Origin: CAVSRC01 sp963785065
GTDB lineage: Bacteria; Pseudomonadota; Alphaproteobacteria; Rhizobiales; Kaistiaceae
NCBI GenBank assembly: GCA_963785065.1
Contig: CAWATX010000002.1
Span: 1,178,001 to 1,242,000, forward strand
Direction of reading: 5' to 3'
DNA: 64,000 nucleotides
Shown piece after piece: positions 7,848 through 16,580 of this stretch. Positions within the stretch are counted from its first letter, which is position 1. Every line of letters begins with the position of its first letter. The position numbers and the translations under genes were made by a program. The notes beneath the pieces were generated by a model. That model made no database searches. It was given only the letters and a program-made list of their open reading frames with translations, and had not been told where the DNA came from.

Positions 7848-9502
7848 GCCGCCTCGTCCTGGTGCAGCCATTGCCTGAGGATGGCAGCCGCCTGCGCCTC
7901 GTCATACTCGACGATCTGTTCCAGTCGCTTCTGCGGCGATCGGTTCAGTCGCTTGGTGACATCCTCGATCAGGTTGACGTTGTCGCCGCCGTCGCCGGCT
8001 GCAGCGGCCGCTGTCGCCGGCGCCGCCGACGTGCCGAGCGCCGGTGCCTGGACCGCCTCGACCGCTTGCATCTCGGACGCTGCCACTGCCTTCGGCCCCT
8101 GCGCCACGATCATGCGGATTGCCGGCCTGAGGCCGAACAGGATGACGACGGCGCCGAGCACGACCAGCGCCAGCGAATTGAACAGGCTGCCCGCCTGGGC
8201 CATCAGCACGCTCAGCATGCCGGGCTCCGAGGGCACCTGGCCGAGATCGTTGACGAAATCGACGGAGGCCACCTTGAGCTGGTCGCCGCGGTCCTTGCTG
8301 AAGCCCGAGGCCGCCGAGACCAGCTGCTCGATGTCCATCATCTGGTGTTCGACCGGCAGCGCGTCCGGGCCTTGCTTGGCCGCCTCGTCCAGCCGCTTCT
8401 GGTTGACCAGGACGGCAATCGACAGCCGCTCGATGGTAAAGCCGTCATGCGCGATCTGGGTCGTGCGCTGGTTGATTTCGTAGTTGGTGGTCTCTTCGCG
8501 GCGGTCGTTGGTCTCGTTGGAGTTCTTGCCGTTGGAGCCGTTGGCGCCGCCGGCGGCATTCTGGTCGGGCAGGTTCTGCTGCACCGAAGCGGCGGCGTCG
8601 GTGGAGGTGTTCTGCGCCAGCGCATTCTCGCGCACCGTGCGCACCGAGCGCTCCACCCGCGAGGACGGATCGTAGGTCACCTCGTTGGTGGTCGAGCGGT
8701 CGAGGTTCAGCCGCGACACCACGCTCACCTGGAAATTGCCGAGGCCGAGATAAGGCGTCAGCGTGCGCCGCACCTTGTCCTCGATCTCGTGGTTCACAGT
8801 CTGCTCGATGGTCGCCATCTTGCCGGCGGAGGCGCTTTCGATGTCGTCGCCGGAGGCAAGCAGCGTGCCCTCGGTGTTGAGCACGGTGACGTTGTCGACC
8901 TTGAGCCCCGGTACTGCGGCGGCGACCAGATGACGGATCGCCTGGGCCGGGCCGGCATCGCTCGCCGTGTCGGTGCGGATGACCACCGACGCCGAGGCCT
9001 GCTGCTGCTGGCTGCGTAGCGAGGACGAGTTGGGCAGCACCAGATGGACCCGCGCCGAACTGATGCCGTCCATGCTCTGGATGGTGCGCGCCAGCTCGCC
9101 TTCCAGCGCCCGTGTCTTGGTGACGTTCTGCATGAACGAGGTGAGGCCGAACGAGCCGACCTTGTCGAACAGGTCGTAGCCGGAATTGGCGCTTTCCGGC
9201 AGGCCCTTCTCGGCGAGCAGCATGCGGGCATGGGCGGTGTCGCCGTAGTTCACGGTCACCGTCTGGCCGTCAGCGGCCACGTCGAATTCGATGCCGGCGT
9301 CCTTGAGGGCCGCGCCGATGCGCGCCACGTCGTCGCGCGTCAGGCCGGTGTAGAGGACCTCCTGCGCCGGACGGCTGAGATAGTAGGTGCCGACGCCGAG
9401 CAGGACCATGACCGCCACGCCGACAAAAGCCAGCGCAATCAACCGGCGTGCACCGAGCCCGGCAACACTGGTCCACAAGCGTTCAACCGCATCCCGCCCC
9501 AT
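7844..9502 (-). CDS. fliF: Flagellar MS-ring protein FliF
   Basis: 552 residues, the inner-membrane ring on which the basal body is built. Transmembrane helix 1 is near residues 20-44, followed by the secretin-like ring-building domains (QEVLYTGLTRDDVARIGAAL; GYDLFDKVGSFGLTSFMQN; ARVHLVLPNSS), a Ser/Asn-rich periplasmic loop around 300-340, TM2 near 430-455, and a cytoplasmic tail whose last 35 residues (PQKRLEQIVEYDEAQAAAILRQWL) form the FliG-binding segment. First gene of its unit; a CTTCACGCAAG element lies 116 nt upstream. Confidence 0.95.
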   Translation of the reverse strand: MGRDAVERLWTSVAGLGARRLIALAFVGVAVMVLLGVGTYYLSRPAQEVLYTGLTRDDVARIGAALKDAGIEFDVAADGQTVTVNYGDTAHARMLLAEKGLPESANSGYDLFDKVGSFGLTSFMQNVTKTRALEGELARTIQSMDGISSARVHLVLPNSSSLRSQQQQASASVVIRTDTASDAGPAQAIRHLVAAAVPGLKVDNVTVLNTEGTLLASGDDIESASAGKMATIEQTVNHEIEDKVRRTLTPYLGLGNFQVSVVSRLNLDRSTTNEVTYDPSSRVERSVRTVRENALAQNTSTDAAASVQQNLPDQNAAGGANGSNGKNSNETNDRREETTNYEINQRTTQIAHDGFTIERLSIAVLVNQKRLDEAAKQGPDALPVEHQMMDIEQLVSAASGFSKDRGDQLKVASVDFVNDLGQVPSEPGMLSVLMAQAGSLFNSLALVVLGAVVILFGLRPAIRMIVAQGPKAVAASEMQAVEAVQAPALGTSAAPATAAAAAGDGGDNVNLIEDVTKRLNRSPQKRLEQIVEYDEAQAAAILRQWLHQDEAA

Positions 9503-9617
9503 CGGCTGCCGCGCTCCTTCTCTTCGCGCCTACTTCCACCGCTTTTCGGCGAGCCGCTGGCGCACGTACCCGGGGGGCGCCCGTGACCACACCGGCTCCC
9601 AGCTAATCTCGAAGGTC

Positions 9618-9631
9618 AACCTTGCGTGAAG
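9618..9631 (-). promoter_or_regulatory. Flagellar upstream motif, fliF unit
   Basis: CTTCACGCAAGGTT on the minus strand, about 116 nt before the fliF start. The first 11 bases are identical to the element before flgE. See the matching elements at 17418, 22376, 22411, 25315, 30665 and 33934. Function (activator box or promoter element) is inferred from recurrence only. Confidence 0.55.
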
Positions 9632-9652
9632 GTTGCGCGCGGGAGGGGGAGG

Positions 9653-9695
9653 AAGGGGGACAAAGGAAAGGGCCGCGCCCCGAAGGACGCGGCCC
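9653..9695 (-). terminator. Rho-independent terminator of flagellin
   Basis: Perfect 8-bp stem GGGCCGCG/CGCGGCCC (9670-9677 with 9688-9695). On the minus strand it is followed by TTTCCTTTGTCC. It sits about 40 nt beyond the flagellin stop codon and separates this gene from the fliF unit. Confidence 0.8.
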
Positions 9696-9735
9696 CTGAC
9701 ACAACGGAACCGAAGGGTAAGGGTCCGTATCGCTA

Positions 9736-11019
9736 CTAGCGGAACAGCGTCAGGATGTTCTGCGTGCTGGCGTTGGCGATGGACAGCGACTGGACGGCCA
9801 GTTGCTGCTGGGTCTGCAACGCCTTCAGCTTGGTCGATTCCTCTTCCATGTTGGCATCGACCAGGGCGCCGACGGCAGTCGTGTTGGCGTCCGACAGAGC
9901 CTTCACGAAGTTCTGCTGCGAGGTGACGCGGTTCTGATAGGCGCCGATCGCCGCTGCAGCGTCGGTCACCTGCGACAGGGCGGCGTCGACGACCTTCAGA
10001 TAGTCCTGGATCTGCGCGCTGGTGGCGCTGCTGACGTCGATCGCCGCGACACTGGTGACATTCGTGCTGGTCGTGCTGGTCGTCAGCGCGGTCGCCTTCA
10101 GGCCGAGGTCGGTGACGGCGATCGTGTCGGTGCCGGCATCGGACGCACCGCCGATGGTGAAGTCGTCGGCGCCGCTGAACACGACGTCGCTGGTGCTGCT
10201 GTCGACCGAAGCGGTGATACCCGTAACGCCGGCATCGCTCAGCGCCTGGTTGAGGACAGCGGCGAGGTCGCCGTTACTGCGGATCTTGGTGTCTGTCAGG
10301 CCGGCATTGGTGAGCGTCGTCTGATTGATCGACACCAGGATGGTCGACCCGCCATTCGGGGTCACGTTGAAGCTGACCACGTCGTCGGCAGTTGCGAAAT
10401 CGACGGCCGCGGTCTCAACCGTCGCCGGCGTGCCGGAGTCGGCCGAATAGCCGGTCAGCGCGATGGTCTTGTCGAGAATGCCGGTGTTGTTGCCGAAGAG
10501 GTGGACGGAAGTGATGTCGATACCGATGGTGCCGACCGAAAGCTGGTTGCTCGCATCGCGCGACACCGACGACACGATCGTCTTCTGCAGGTCGGCGCCG
10601 CTGGCGGTGCCGGTGCTCAGCCAGTTCTGGCCCGAGAACGACGCTTCGTCGGACACCGACTGGAGCTGGGCCTGGATCGAGGCAATGGTCTGCTGGATCT
10701 TGGACTTGTCGACGTTCTCGCCGGTGGCGGTGACAAGCTGGTTCTTCAGATCGTTGAGCGAGGTCTTGGCGGTGTCGAGACCGGTATAGGTGGTGGACAG
10801 CGACGACGCACCGAGGCTGAGCGAGTCGGTGACCGCGCCGAGGGCGCCGTTGTCCGACTTGATGGTGGTGGCGATCGACCAGTAGGCGGCGTTGTCGGCG
10901 GCGGTATTGACGCGCAGGCCGGTGGAAACGCGGTTGTTGGTCTGTTCGAGGTTGCTATTGATGCTCCGCAGGGTCTGCAGAGCGACCATGGCGGAGGTAT
11001 TGGTCAACAGGGAGGACAT
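9736..11019 (-). CDS. fliC: Flagellin
   Basis: 427-residue filament subunit. The conserved N-terminal D0/D1 helices (MSSLLTNTSAMVALQTLRSIN, NRVSTGLRVNTAADNAAYWS) and C-terminal helices (QNRVTSQQNFVKALSDANTT, ANASTQNILTLFR) flank a Ser/Thr/Ala-rich variable centre with a TTSTTSTN run. It is monocistronic, with its own terminator and a 174-nt upstream region. The Shine-Dalgarno is AAAAAGGG before ATG. A hairpin lies in the probable 5' leader (11052-11074), a likely target for FlbT/FlaF control. It is the only flagellin in the window, whereas many rhizobia carry several. Confidence 0.95.
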   Translation of the reverse strand: MSSLLTNTSAMVALQTLRSINSNLEQTNNRVSTGLRVNTAADNAAYWSIATTIKSDNGALGAVTDSLSLGASSLSTTYTGLDTAKTSLNDLKNQLVTATGENVDKSKIQQTIASIQAQLQSVSDEASFSGQNWLSTGTASGADLQKTIVSSVSRDASNQLSVGTIGIDITSVHLFGNNTGILDKTIALTGYSADSGTPATVETAAVDFATADDVVSFNVTPNGGSTILVSINQTTLTNAGLTDTKIRSNGDLAAVLNQALSDAGVTGITASVDSSTSDVVFSGADDFTIGGASDAGTDTIAVTDLGLKATALTTSTTSTNVTSVAAIDVSSATSAQIQDYLKVVDAALSQVTDAAAAIGAYQNRVTSQQNFVKALSDANTTAVGALVDANMEEESTKLKALQTQQQLAVQSLSIANASTQNILTLFR

Positions 11020-11051
11020 GGCGAACCCTTTTTACGTACCGTTGTCGAGGA

Positions 11052-11074
11052 CATACCGGGCTCTCACCGGTATG
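11052..11074 (-). promoter_or_regulatory. Hairpin in probable flagellin mRNA leader
   Basis: Perfect 8-bp inverted repeat CATACCGG/CCGGTATG with a 7-nt loop, ending 32 nt before the flagellin start codon. In Caulobacter and Brucella FlbT acts on the flagellin mRNA leader; flbT is in this window (29534). Role here is inference. Confidence 0.5.
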
Positions 11075-11193
11075 GCGGGACGGCTTCATGCCTTTGGGTT
11101 AGGAGCGCGGCGGCAAACGCCGGCTGAGCCCCAACTCGCCATGGCGGCAATATAGGCAGGCGATTGTTACCGCTTGGTTTCCAAGACACCCTG

Positions 11194-12030
11194 TCAGAAA
11201 TACGACTGGACGAGACCGCCGACGAGCAGGTTCCAGCCGTCGATCAATACGAAGAACAATATCTTGAAGGGCAGCGCGAGGACCACGGGCGGCATCATCA
11301 TCATGCCCATGGACATCACCAATGTGGCGACGACGATGTCGATGATGAGAAACGGCAGCACGATGAGAAAGCCGATTTCGAAGGCCCGGCGCAGTTCCGA
11401 TACCATGAAGGCGGGGATGAGCACCCTGAGGTCGACCTTGTCGGCGGGAAGTTCGGCGGCTGCGGTCGCCTGGGCGGCGTCCGCCGGGGCCGCGCCGGGC
11501 GCCGCGGGGGCCGTCGCATGGATGCGGGTGACGTCGAGATCCTCGAACAGTTTCAAATCCTTGGGCCGCACTTGCGCCGCCATGAAGATGCGGAACGGGT
11601 CGGTGATCTTTGTATAGGCGTCCTGCTCGCTGATCTGGTTGTTGAGCAGCGGCTGCACGCCGTCCTGCCAGGCGCGGTCGAAGGTCGGCGCCATGACGTA
11701 GAAGGTCATGAACAGCGCCAGGCTGATCAGCACCAGGTTGGCCGGCGTGCTCTGCATGCCGAGTCCGGAGCGCAGAAACGACAGCGCGATGACGAAGCGG
11801 GTGAAGCTGGTCACCATGATCAGGAGCCCCGGCGCCACCGAAAGCACGGTGAGGACCAGGACGAGCTGGACGATGCGCCCCGAGACGCTGGCGCCGTTCG
11901 GCGGGATGAGCGAGTCGAGCACGGAGGTCTGGGCCTGCGCGCGGGCCGCCAGCAGCATGAGCGGCGCCGCCAGCAGCAGCGCCTGCCCGAACCGCACAGT
12001 CAGCCGCGACGCAACCGCAGACATCCTCAT
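11194..12030 (-). CDS. fliP: Flagellar export gate protein FliP
   Basis: 278 residues: cleavable signal peptide (about 1-34), then the four-helix gate protein with family signatures FTRFVIALSFLRSGLGMQ, LFMTFYVMAP and PFKILFFVLIDGW. An Ala/Pro-rich insertion at about residues 172-197 lies in the large loop before TM3 and makes the protein about 30 residues longer than usual. FliP forms the pore with FliQ and FliR (30380, 32794). Last gene of the flgB-to-fliP unit. Start at 12030 preceded by TAGGAC; fliL stops 10 nt upstream. Confidence 0.95.
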   Translation of the reverse strand: MRMSAVASRLTVRFGQALLLAAPLMLLAARAQAQTSVLDSLIPPNGASVSGRIVQLVLVLTVLSVAPGLLIMVTSFTRFVIALSFLRSGLGMQSTPANLVLISLALFMTFYVMAPTFDRAWQDGVQPLLNNQISEQDAYTKITDPFRIFMAAQVRPKDLKLFEDLDVTRIHATAPAAPGAAPADAAQATAAAELPADKVDLRVLIPAFMVSELRRAFEIGFLIVLPFLIIDIVVATLVMSMGMMMMPPVVLALPFKILFFVLIDGWNLLVGGLVQSYF

Positions 12031-12040
12031 CGGCTACGTC

Positions 12041-12661
12041 CTATTGGATGACCAGCGTCTGGATCACCAGCTCGCTGACGCTGCCGTTGGTGCGCACCGC
12101 TGCACGTTCGTCGAGGTCCTCAAGCAGATGTTGCAGCGCGCTCGGCCCCTCCAGCTGGGCGATGTTGACCGTGCGCAGATAGGCCAGCATGTCCTGACGG
12201 ATCTCGGCGCCGGTCACCTCAGGGTTCTTGAGCGCGCCGTTCTTGAACACCATCGACGCTTCCAGCCGCACCCAGGTGCTCGATGGCGAAGCGAGGTTGG
12301 TGACCACCGCATCGATCGGTTTGACCACGGTGTCGCCGCTGTATTTCATGGTCAGCATGTGCTTGTCCGCCGCCGCGCCGGCCGCGGCATCGCGCTGGGC
12401 GATGGTGGTCTCGATCGTCGCCGCGGTCTTCAGCCCGAAGAGGACACCGCCGCCGGCCGCGGTCGCGGTGATCGCCAGCGCGCTCACCACGATGCCCAGC
12501 CACGGCGGAAACTTGGAACCCTTGGCAGCCAGCTCCGACTTCTTCAGCTCGACCGCGGAATCGTCGTTGACGTCGGCCAGATCCGAATCGTCGACATCGG
12601 CTTCTTCCGGCTCGGCCGGCGCGGCCTCGCCCTTCTTCTTCTTTCCGAACAGGCCGGCCAT
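12041..12661 (-). CDS. fliL: Basal-body-associated protein FliL
   Basis: 206 residues: a cytoplasmic N-terminus (MAGLFGKKKKGEAAPAEPEE...), one transmembrane helix around 72-92 (WLGIVVSALAITATAAGGG), and a periplasmic FliL domain ending in the typical SVSELVIQTLVIQ strand. FliL rings surround the stator and support torque. The ATG abuts the flgH stop codon with no gap. A second protein with similar topology is encoded at 35033-35515. Confidence 0.92.
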   Translation of the reverse strand: MAGLFGKKKKGEAAPAEPEEADVDDSDLADVNDDSAVELKKSELAAKGSKFPPWLGIVVSALAITATAAGGGVLFGLKTAATIETTIAQRDAAAGAAADKHMLTMKYSGDTVVKPIDAVVTNLASPSSTWVRLEASMVFKNGALKNPEVTGAEIRQDMLAYLRTVNIAQLEGPSALQHLLEDLDERAAVRTNGSVSELVIQTLVIQ

Positions 12662-13339
12662 CTATTGCACCGCGCTGATCTTGCCGCGACCGCCATAGGA
12701 GATGCGGGCCTCGGCGATCTTGTCGTAGGAAACCAAGTTGTTGTCGGCGATGTCGTAGGGGCGCACGATGCCCGCGATGGTCAGCACGCGCACCTCGTGA
12801 TTGACACGGACCTCCTGCGAGCCGCTGATCAGGAGGTTGCCCTCGGGCAGCACCTCGGTGACCACCGCCGCGATCGACAGGTGTAGTTTCTCGGAGCGGT
12901 CTATCGAGCCCGAGCCTTTGGCATCCGCCGAACCGCTGGCGTTGATGTCGGCCGAAGCCTGGCCGGACTTGGCCTCGGGCATGCCGAAGCCGCCCCAGCC
13001 GAGATCGAAACCGAAGGTGCCCTTGGCGCTGGCCTCCTTCGAGCGGCCGCTGGTGTTGTCGAACTGCGCCTTGTCGTTGATATCGATGGCCACGGTGATG
13101 ATGTCGCCGACCTGGCGGGCGCGCATGTCCTGGAACAGGCCCTGGTTCTTGTGGCTCCAGAGCGAATGTGGGGCGTGCACGTCCGGCTCGGAGAAGGCCT
13201 CCGGCAGGGCGACGCGCTTGACGCTGAGGCCCTTGCCGACGACCGACAGTGGCGGGTTGCCACCGGTGGTGGCGGTCGGGTCGTTGGCGCATCCGGCGAG
13301 CAGGATCGGCACAATCGCGAGGAGCAGAAAGTGGTTCAC
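12662..13339 (-). CDS. flgH: Flagellar L-ring protein FlgH (lipoprotein)
   Basis: 225 residues with a lipoprotein signal and lipobox LLAGC (Cys16), so the mature protein is anchored in the outer membrane as the L-ring. Family motifs visible: SLWSHKNQGLFQDMRARQVGDIITV and VRPYDIADNNLVSYDKIAEARISYGG. Its start overlaps the motE stop by 4 nt and it ends directly before fliL. Confidence 0.95.
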   Translation of the reverse strand: MNHFLLLAIVPILLAGCANDPTATTGGNPPLSVVGKGLSVKRVALPEAFSEPDVHAPHSLWSHKNQGLFQDMRARQVGDIITVAIDINDKAQFDNTSGRSKEASAKGTFGFDLGWGGFGMPEAKSGQASADINASGSADAKGSGSIDRSEKLHLSIAAVVTEVLPEGNLLISGSQEVRVNHEVRVLTIAGIVRPYDIADNNLVSYDKIAEARISYGGRGKISAVQ

Positions 13340-13890
13340 GAATTGCTGCCTCCGGGGGCCGAAGTCCCCGCCATGACGTTGGTGAGCGTGGCCGCGGTCA
13401 CCGGGTCCATTTCGTTGAGGATGGCGCTTGCCGTGCGCGGCTGAAGCTTGGACAGGATGGCGGCGGCGGCTTCCTGCTCCATGACCGCGATCTGCTGGGC
13501 GGCGGCGTCAGGCCGCATCTGCGAATAGATGGCAACGACGCTGTCATCGGCCCGCTTGAGCAGATCCTCGCGCCGGCTGACCCATTTTTCGTAGTCCGCC
13601 CGCTTGGCCTCGAGTGCGGCGATGCGCTCGTCGAGGGCCTTGGTCATCGCGGCCAGCGATGCGGCTTGGCGGGCATAACGCGCGTCGGCCGCCTCGTTGG
13701 CGATGTTCCTGCAATAGGCGTCGGCATTGCCCTGGCTGCCGGCATCGGCGGTCGCCGCTCCGGCCGCCTGCTCCGCTGCGGCCGGCTGTTCGGCCGCCGC
13801 CTTTGCCGGTTCCGCTGCCAGCGCCGGCGCGGCCGCGCCGAGGACGGCCGACAGCGCCGTGATCAGCAGGACCGCGTGGATTGTCTTCAT
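13336..13890 (-). CDS. motE: Motility chaperone MotE
   Basis: 184-residue periplasmic protein with a signal peptide (cut after about residue 26, ALAAE), an Ala/Glu-rich spacer, a helical segment (LAAMTKALDERIAALEAKRADYEKWVSRRED) and a C-terminal MgtE-N-like part (LSKLQPRTASAILNEMDPVTAATL). In Sinorhizobium MotE is reported as a periplasmic chaperone for MotC. Located between flgI and flgH as in other rhizobia, with ATGA-type overlaps on both sides. Confidence 0.85.
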   Translation of the reverse strand: MKTIHAVLLITALSAVLGAAAPALAAEPAKAAAEQPAAAEQAAGAATADAGSQGNADAYCRNIANEAADARYARQAASLAAMTKALDERIAALEAKRADYEKWVSRREDLLKRADDSVVAIYSQMRPDAAAQQIAVMEQEAAAAILSKLQPRTASAILNEMDPVTAATLTNVMAGTSAPGGSNS

Positions 13891-14984
13891 TGCACCACAA
13901 GCTCCGCCTGCAATGCGCCCGCCGTCTTGATCGCCTGCAGGATGGCGATGACGTCCGTCGGCTTCATTCCAATCCGGTTGAGACCCGCGACCAGCTCTTC
14001 GAGGCTGGCGCCGCCGACCATGGCGATATGTGCGGTCGGTTGCGTGGTGGTCACGCTGGTGCGCGGCAACACGGTGGTGGTGCCCTTGGAGAGCGGCGGC
14101 GGCTGCGAGGCGAAGGGCGTCTCAGTCACGCGCACCGTCAGCGTCCCGTGGGTCACCGCCACGGTGGAAATCTGCACGTCCTGGCCGATGACGACGGTTC
14201 CGGTGCGCTCGTTGATGACCACGCGCGCCGGCGCGTCCGGTGACACCAGCAGCTCGCCCACTTCCGCCATGAAGCGGGTGGAGCTGATCCCCTTGGGACG
14301 GGTGAGCACGATGGAGCGCATGTCACGCTCGTGCGCCACCGAATGGCCAAAGCGGCTCTGGGCATAGGCGTTGACGACGTCGGCGACCTGGGTGGCGGTG
14401 GCGAAGTCGGCGTTGAAGAGCTCGATGACGAGCTGCGCCGAATCCTCGAACGATCCCGGAATCGAGCGCTCGACCAGGCCGCCATTGGGAATGCGCCCAC
14501 CGGTCGCCACCCCCTCGGTGACGCTTGCCGCATAGCCGGCCGCGACGAAGCCCGAACCGGAGATCGGCCCCTGAGCGACGGCATAGACCGCGCCGTCGGC
14601 ACCGGACAGTGGCGTCATCAGCAGCGTGCCGCCCTTCAGCGACACCGCGTCGCCGATCGACGAGACGTCGATGTCGATGCGTGTTCCCGACGATGCGTAG
14701 GGCGGCAGGTTGGCGGTGATCATGACGCCGGCGACGTTGCGCACGCGCATCTGGTCGTTCAGCACATTGATGCCGATACGGTCGAGCATCGACTGCAGGG
14801 CGTGCTGGGTGAACGGCGAATTGCGCATGGAATCGCCGGTTCCCTGCAGGCCGACCACCAGGCCATAGCCGATGAGCTGGTTCTCGCGGGCGGACTGGAT
14901 GGTCGAGATGTCCTTGATGCGCGTTGCCTGCGCTCCCGAGGCGACGAAGATGAGGGCGGCGGCGATGAGGAGGAGGCGTTTCAT
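13887..14984 (-). CDS. flgI: Flagellar P-ring protein FlgI
   Basis: 365 residues with a signal peptide (about 1-20). Strong family motifs: NQLIGYGLVVGLQGTGDS, MRVRNVAGVMITANLPPYA and LNRIGMKPTDVIAILQAIKTAGALQAEL at the C-terminus. FlgI forms the periplasmic P-ring around the rod, assembled with FlgA, whose gene precedes it with an ATGA overlap (14981-14984). Confidence 0.96.
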   Translation of the reverse strand: MKRLLLIAAALIFVASGAQATRIKDISTIQSARENQLIGYGLVVGLQGTGDSMRNSPFTQHALQSMLDRIGINVLNDQMRVRNVAGVMITANLPPYASSGTRIDIDVSSIGDAVSLKGGTLLMTPLSGADGAVYAVAQGPISGSGFVAAGYAASVTEGVATGGRIPNGGLVERSIPGSFEDSAQLVIELFNADFATATQVADVVNAYAQSRFGHSVAHERDMRSIVLTRPKGISSTRFMAEVGELLVSPDAPARVVINERTGTVVIGQDVQISTVAVTHGTLTVRVTETPFASQPPPLSKGTTTVLPRTSVTTTQPTAHIAMVGGASLEELVAGLNRIGMKPTDVIAILQAIKTAGALQAELVVQ

Positions 14985-15469
14985 CTGGCGTCGATGCGCA
15001 CGCTGCCGTCGGCGGAAACGGTGGCGACGACCACCTTGCCGCTGTCGATGTTGCGCACCTGGATCATGTCGTTGAGGGCGCCGGACTGCAGGGCGAGGAC
15101 CGAGGCGGTGATCGTCAACGGTCCCTGCTCGTAGTGGATGGGAATGATCTTGCCTTTTTCCACCAGGTCCCGCTGGCCGACGGTGTTGCGCGCGATCAGG
15201 CGACCGGCCAGCAACGTGCGCCGGGCGACCTTGCCGATGAGTTCACTGGGTGCCGCGATCACCGGATAGTTGGCGGCGGTCCCGGCCGGGAACGTGCCAC
15301 TGGTCAGCATGTCCGGAGCGATGGTGTCGCCCGGATAGATCGTCACCGACGGCACCGGCAGGTGCTCGGGCGGCGCCGCGATGGCCGCACTGGCGATCAG
15401 GCTGCCGGCCACGATCGCGAGCGCGGCAAGGCCGCGGCCAAGACAGGAGATTGTGCGAAACCAGTTCAT
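14981..15469 (-). CDS. flgA: P-ring assembly chaperone FlgA
   Basis: 162 residues with a signal peptide (about 1-31) and a SAF domain: PSVTIYPGDTIAPDMLTSGTF, VARRTLLAGRLIARNTVG, and the C-terminal IQVRNIDSGKVVVATVSADGSVRI. It is a periplasmic chaperone for FlgI. It lies 8 nt downstream of flgG and overlaps flgI by ATGA. Confidence 0.93.
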   Translation of the reverse strand: MNWFRTISCLGRGLAALAIVAGSLIASAAIAAPPEHLPVPSVTIYPGDTIAPDMLTSGTFPAGTAANYPVIAAPSELIGKVARRTLLAGRLIARNTVGQRDLVEKGKIIPIHYEQGPLTITASVLALQSGALNDMIQVRNIDSGKVVVATVSADGSVRIDAR

Positions 15470-15477
15470 ATCTCAGC

Positions 15478-16266
15478 TCACCTGATGCTCTGGGACACCT
15501 GCTTCTGCATGTCGTCGGCCGCCTGGATGACCTTGGAGTTCATCTCGTAGGCACGCTGCGCCGATATCAGCTCGGTGATCTCGCGCACGGGATCGACGTT
15601 GGAGCTTTCCAGGTACCCCTGGTGGATCGAACCGAAGCCGGGATCGCCGGCGACGCCTTCGATCGGCGCGCCCGATGCCGTGGTCTCGCGATAGAGGTTG
15701 TTGCCCAATGGCTGCAGGCCGGCGTCGTTGGCGAAGTCGACCAGCGACAGTTGGCCCAGAAGCTGCGGCGTCGTTGCGCTTGCCGTGGTGGCGTAGACCT
15801 CGCCCAATTCGTTGATCGTGACTTGGGTGGTGTCCGCCGGAATCGTCATCGCCGGATTGACGACGTAGCCGTCGCCGGTGACCAGCTGGCCGGTGCCGTT
15901 CTTGTTGAAGGAGCCGGCGCGGGTAAAGACCGTCTCGCCGCTCGGCCCCGTGATCTGGAACCACCCGCGACCGTTGATCGCCACGTCGAGCGGATTCGAG
16001 GTCTGTACCAGCGACCCCTGGATGTGGAGATTGCGCACCCCCACGGTGCGCACGCCGAGACCGATCTGGGCGCCTTCCGGCACCACGTCCTGGCCGCCGC
16101 GATTAGGCACGCCTTCAGCACGATCGGTCTGGTAGATGAGGTCGGAGAACTCCGCCCGCGCGCGTTTGAACGCCGTCGTGTTGATATTGGCGATGTTGTT
16201 GGCAATCACCTCAACATTGGTCTGCTGTGCCGACATGCCGGTTGCGGCTATGGCCAACGCGCGCAT
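15478..16266 (-). CDS. flgG: Distal rod protein FlgG
   Basis: 262 residues. N-terminal rod/hook motif (MRALAIAATGMSAQQTNVEVIANNIANINTTAFKR), central LDVAINGRGWFQI, and C-terminal SNVDPVREITELISAQRAYEMNSKVIQAADDM identify FlgG. It is exported without a signal peptide through the flagellar gate and forms the distal rod. Lies 12 nt downstream of fliE. Confidence 0.95.
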   Translation of the reverse strand: MRALAIAATGMSAQQTNVEVIANNIANINTTAFKRARAEFSDLIYQTDRAEGVPNRGGQDVVPEGAQIGLGVRTVGVRNLHIQGSLVQTSNPLDVAINGRGWFQITGPSGETVFTRAGSFNKNGTGQLVTGDGYVVNPAMTIPADTTQVTINELGEVYATTASATTPQLLGQLSLVDFANDAGLQPLGNNLYRETTASGAPIEGVAGDPGFGSIHQGYLESSNVDPVREITELISAQRAYEMNSKVIQAADDMQKQVSQSIR

Positions 16267-16278
16267 ACGTTTACTCCT

Positions 16279-16578
16279 CTAGATGTTCATCCGGCTGATT
16301 TCCTGATAGGCGGAAACCAGCTTGTCGCGGACCGCGATCGCGGTGTTCAGAGCCTCCTCGGCATTGAGCATGGCGTCGACCACCTGCTGCACCGAGCGGC
16401 TGCCGGTGATGCCGCCGATGGCCGCCGATTCACCGGCCTTGAGGGCATCGACCGTGTTGTTGGAGACATCGGCGAACACCTTGCCGAAATCGGTCGCCGC
16501 CGCCGCCGGCGTCGCCGTTGGCTTGGTGACCTCGGTGGCGCCGCTGGCCGCCGACAATCCGGAGAGCGCACTGATCAT
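16279..16578 (-). CDS. fliE: Hook-basal body protein FliE
   Basis: 99-residue rod adaptor between the MS-ring and the proximal rod. The C-terminal half carries FADVSNNTVDALKAGESAAIGG and VVDAMLNAEEALNTAIAVRDKLVSAYQEI, the FliE signature. Begins 2 nt after flgC. Confidence 0.93.
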   Translation of the reverse strand: MISALSGLSAASGATEVTKPTATPAAAATDFGKVFADVSNNTVDALKAGESAAIGGITGSRSVQQVVDAMLNAEEALNTAIAVRDKLVSAYQEISRMNI

Positions 16579-16580
16579 CT

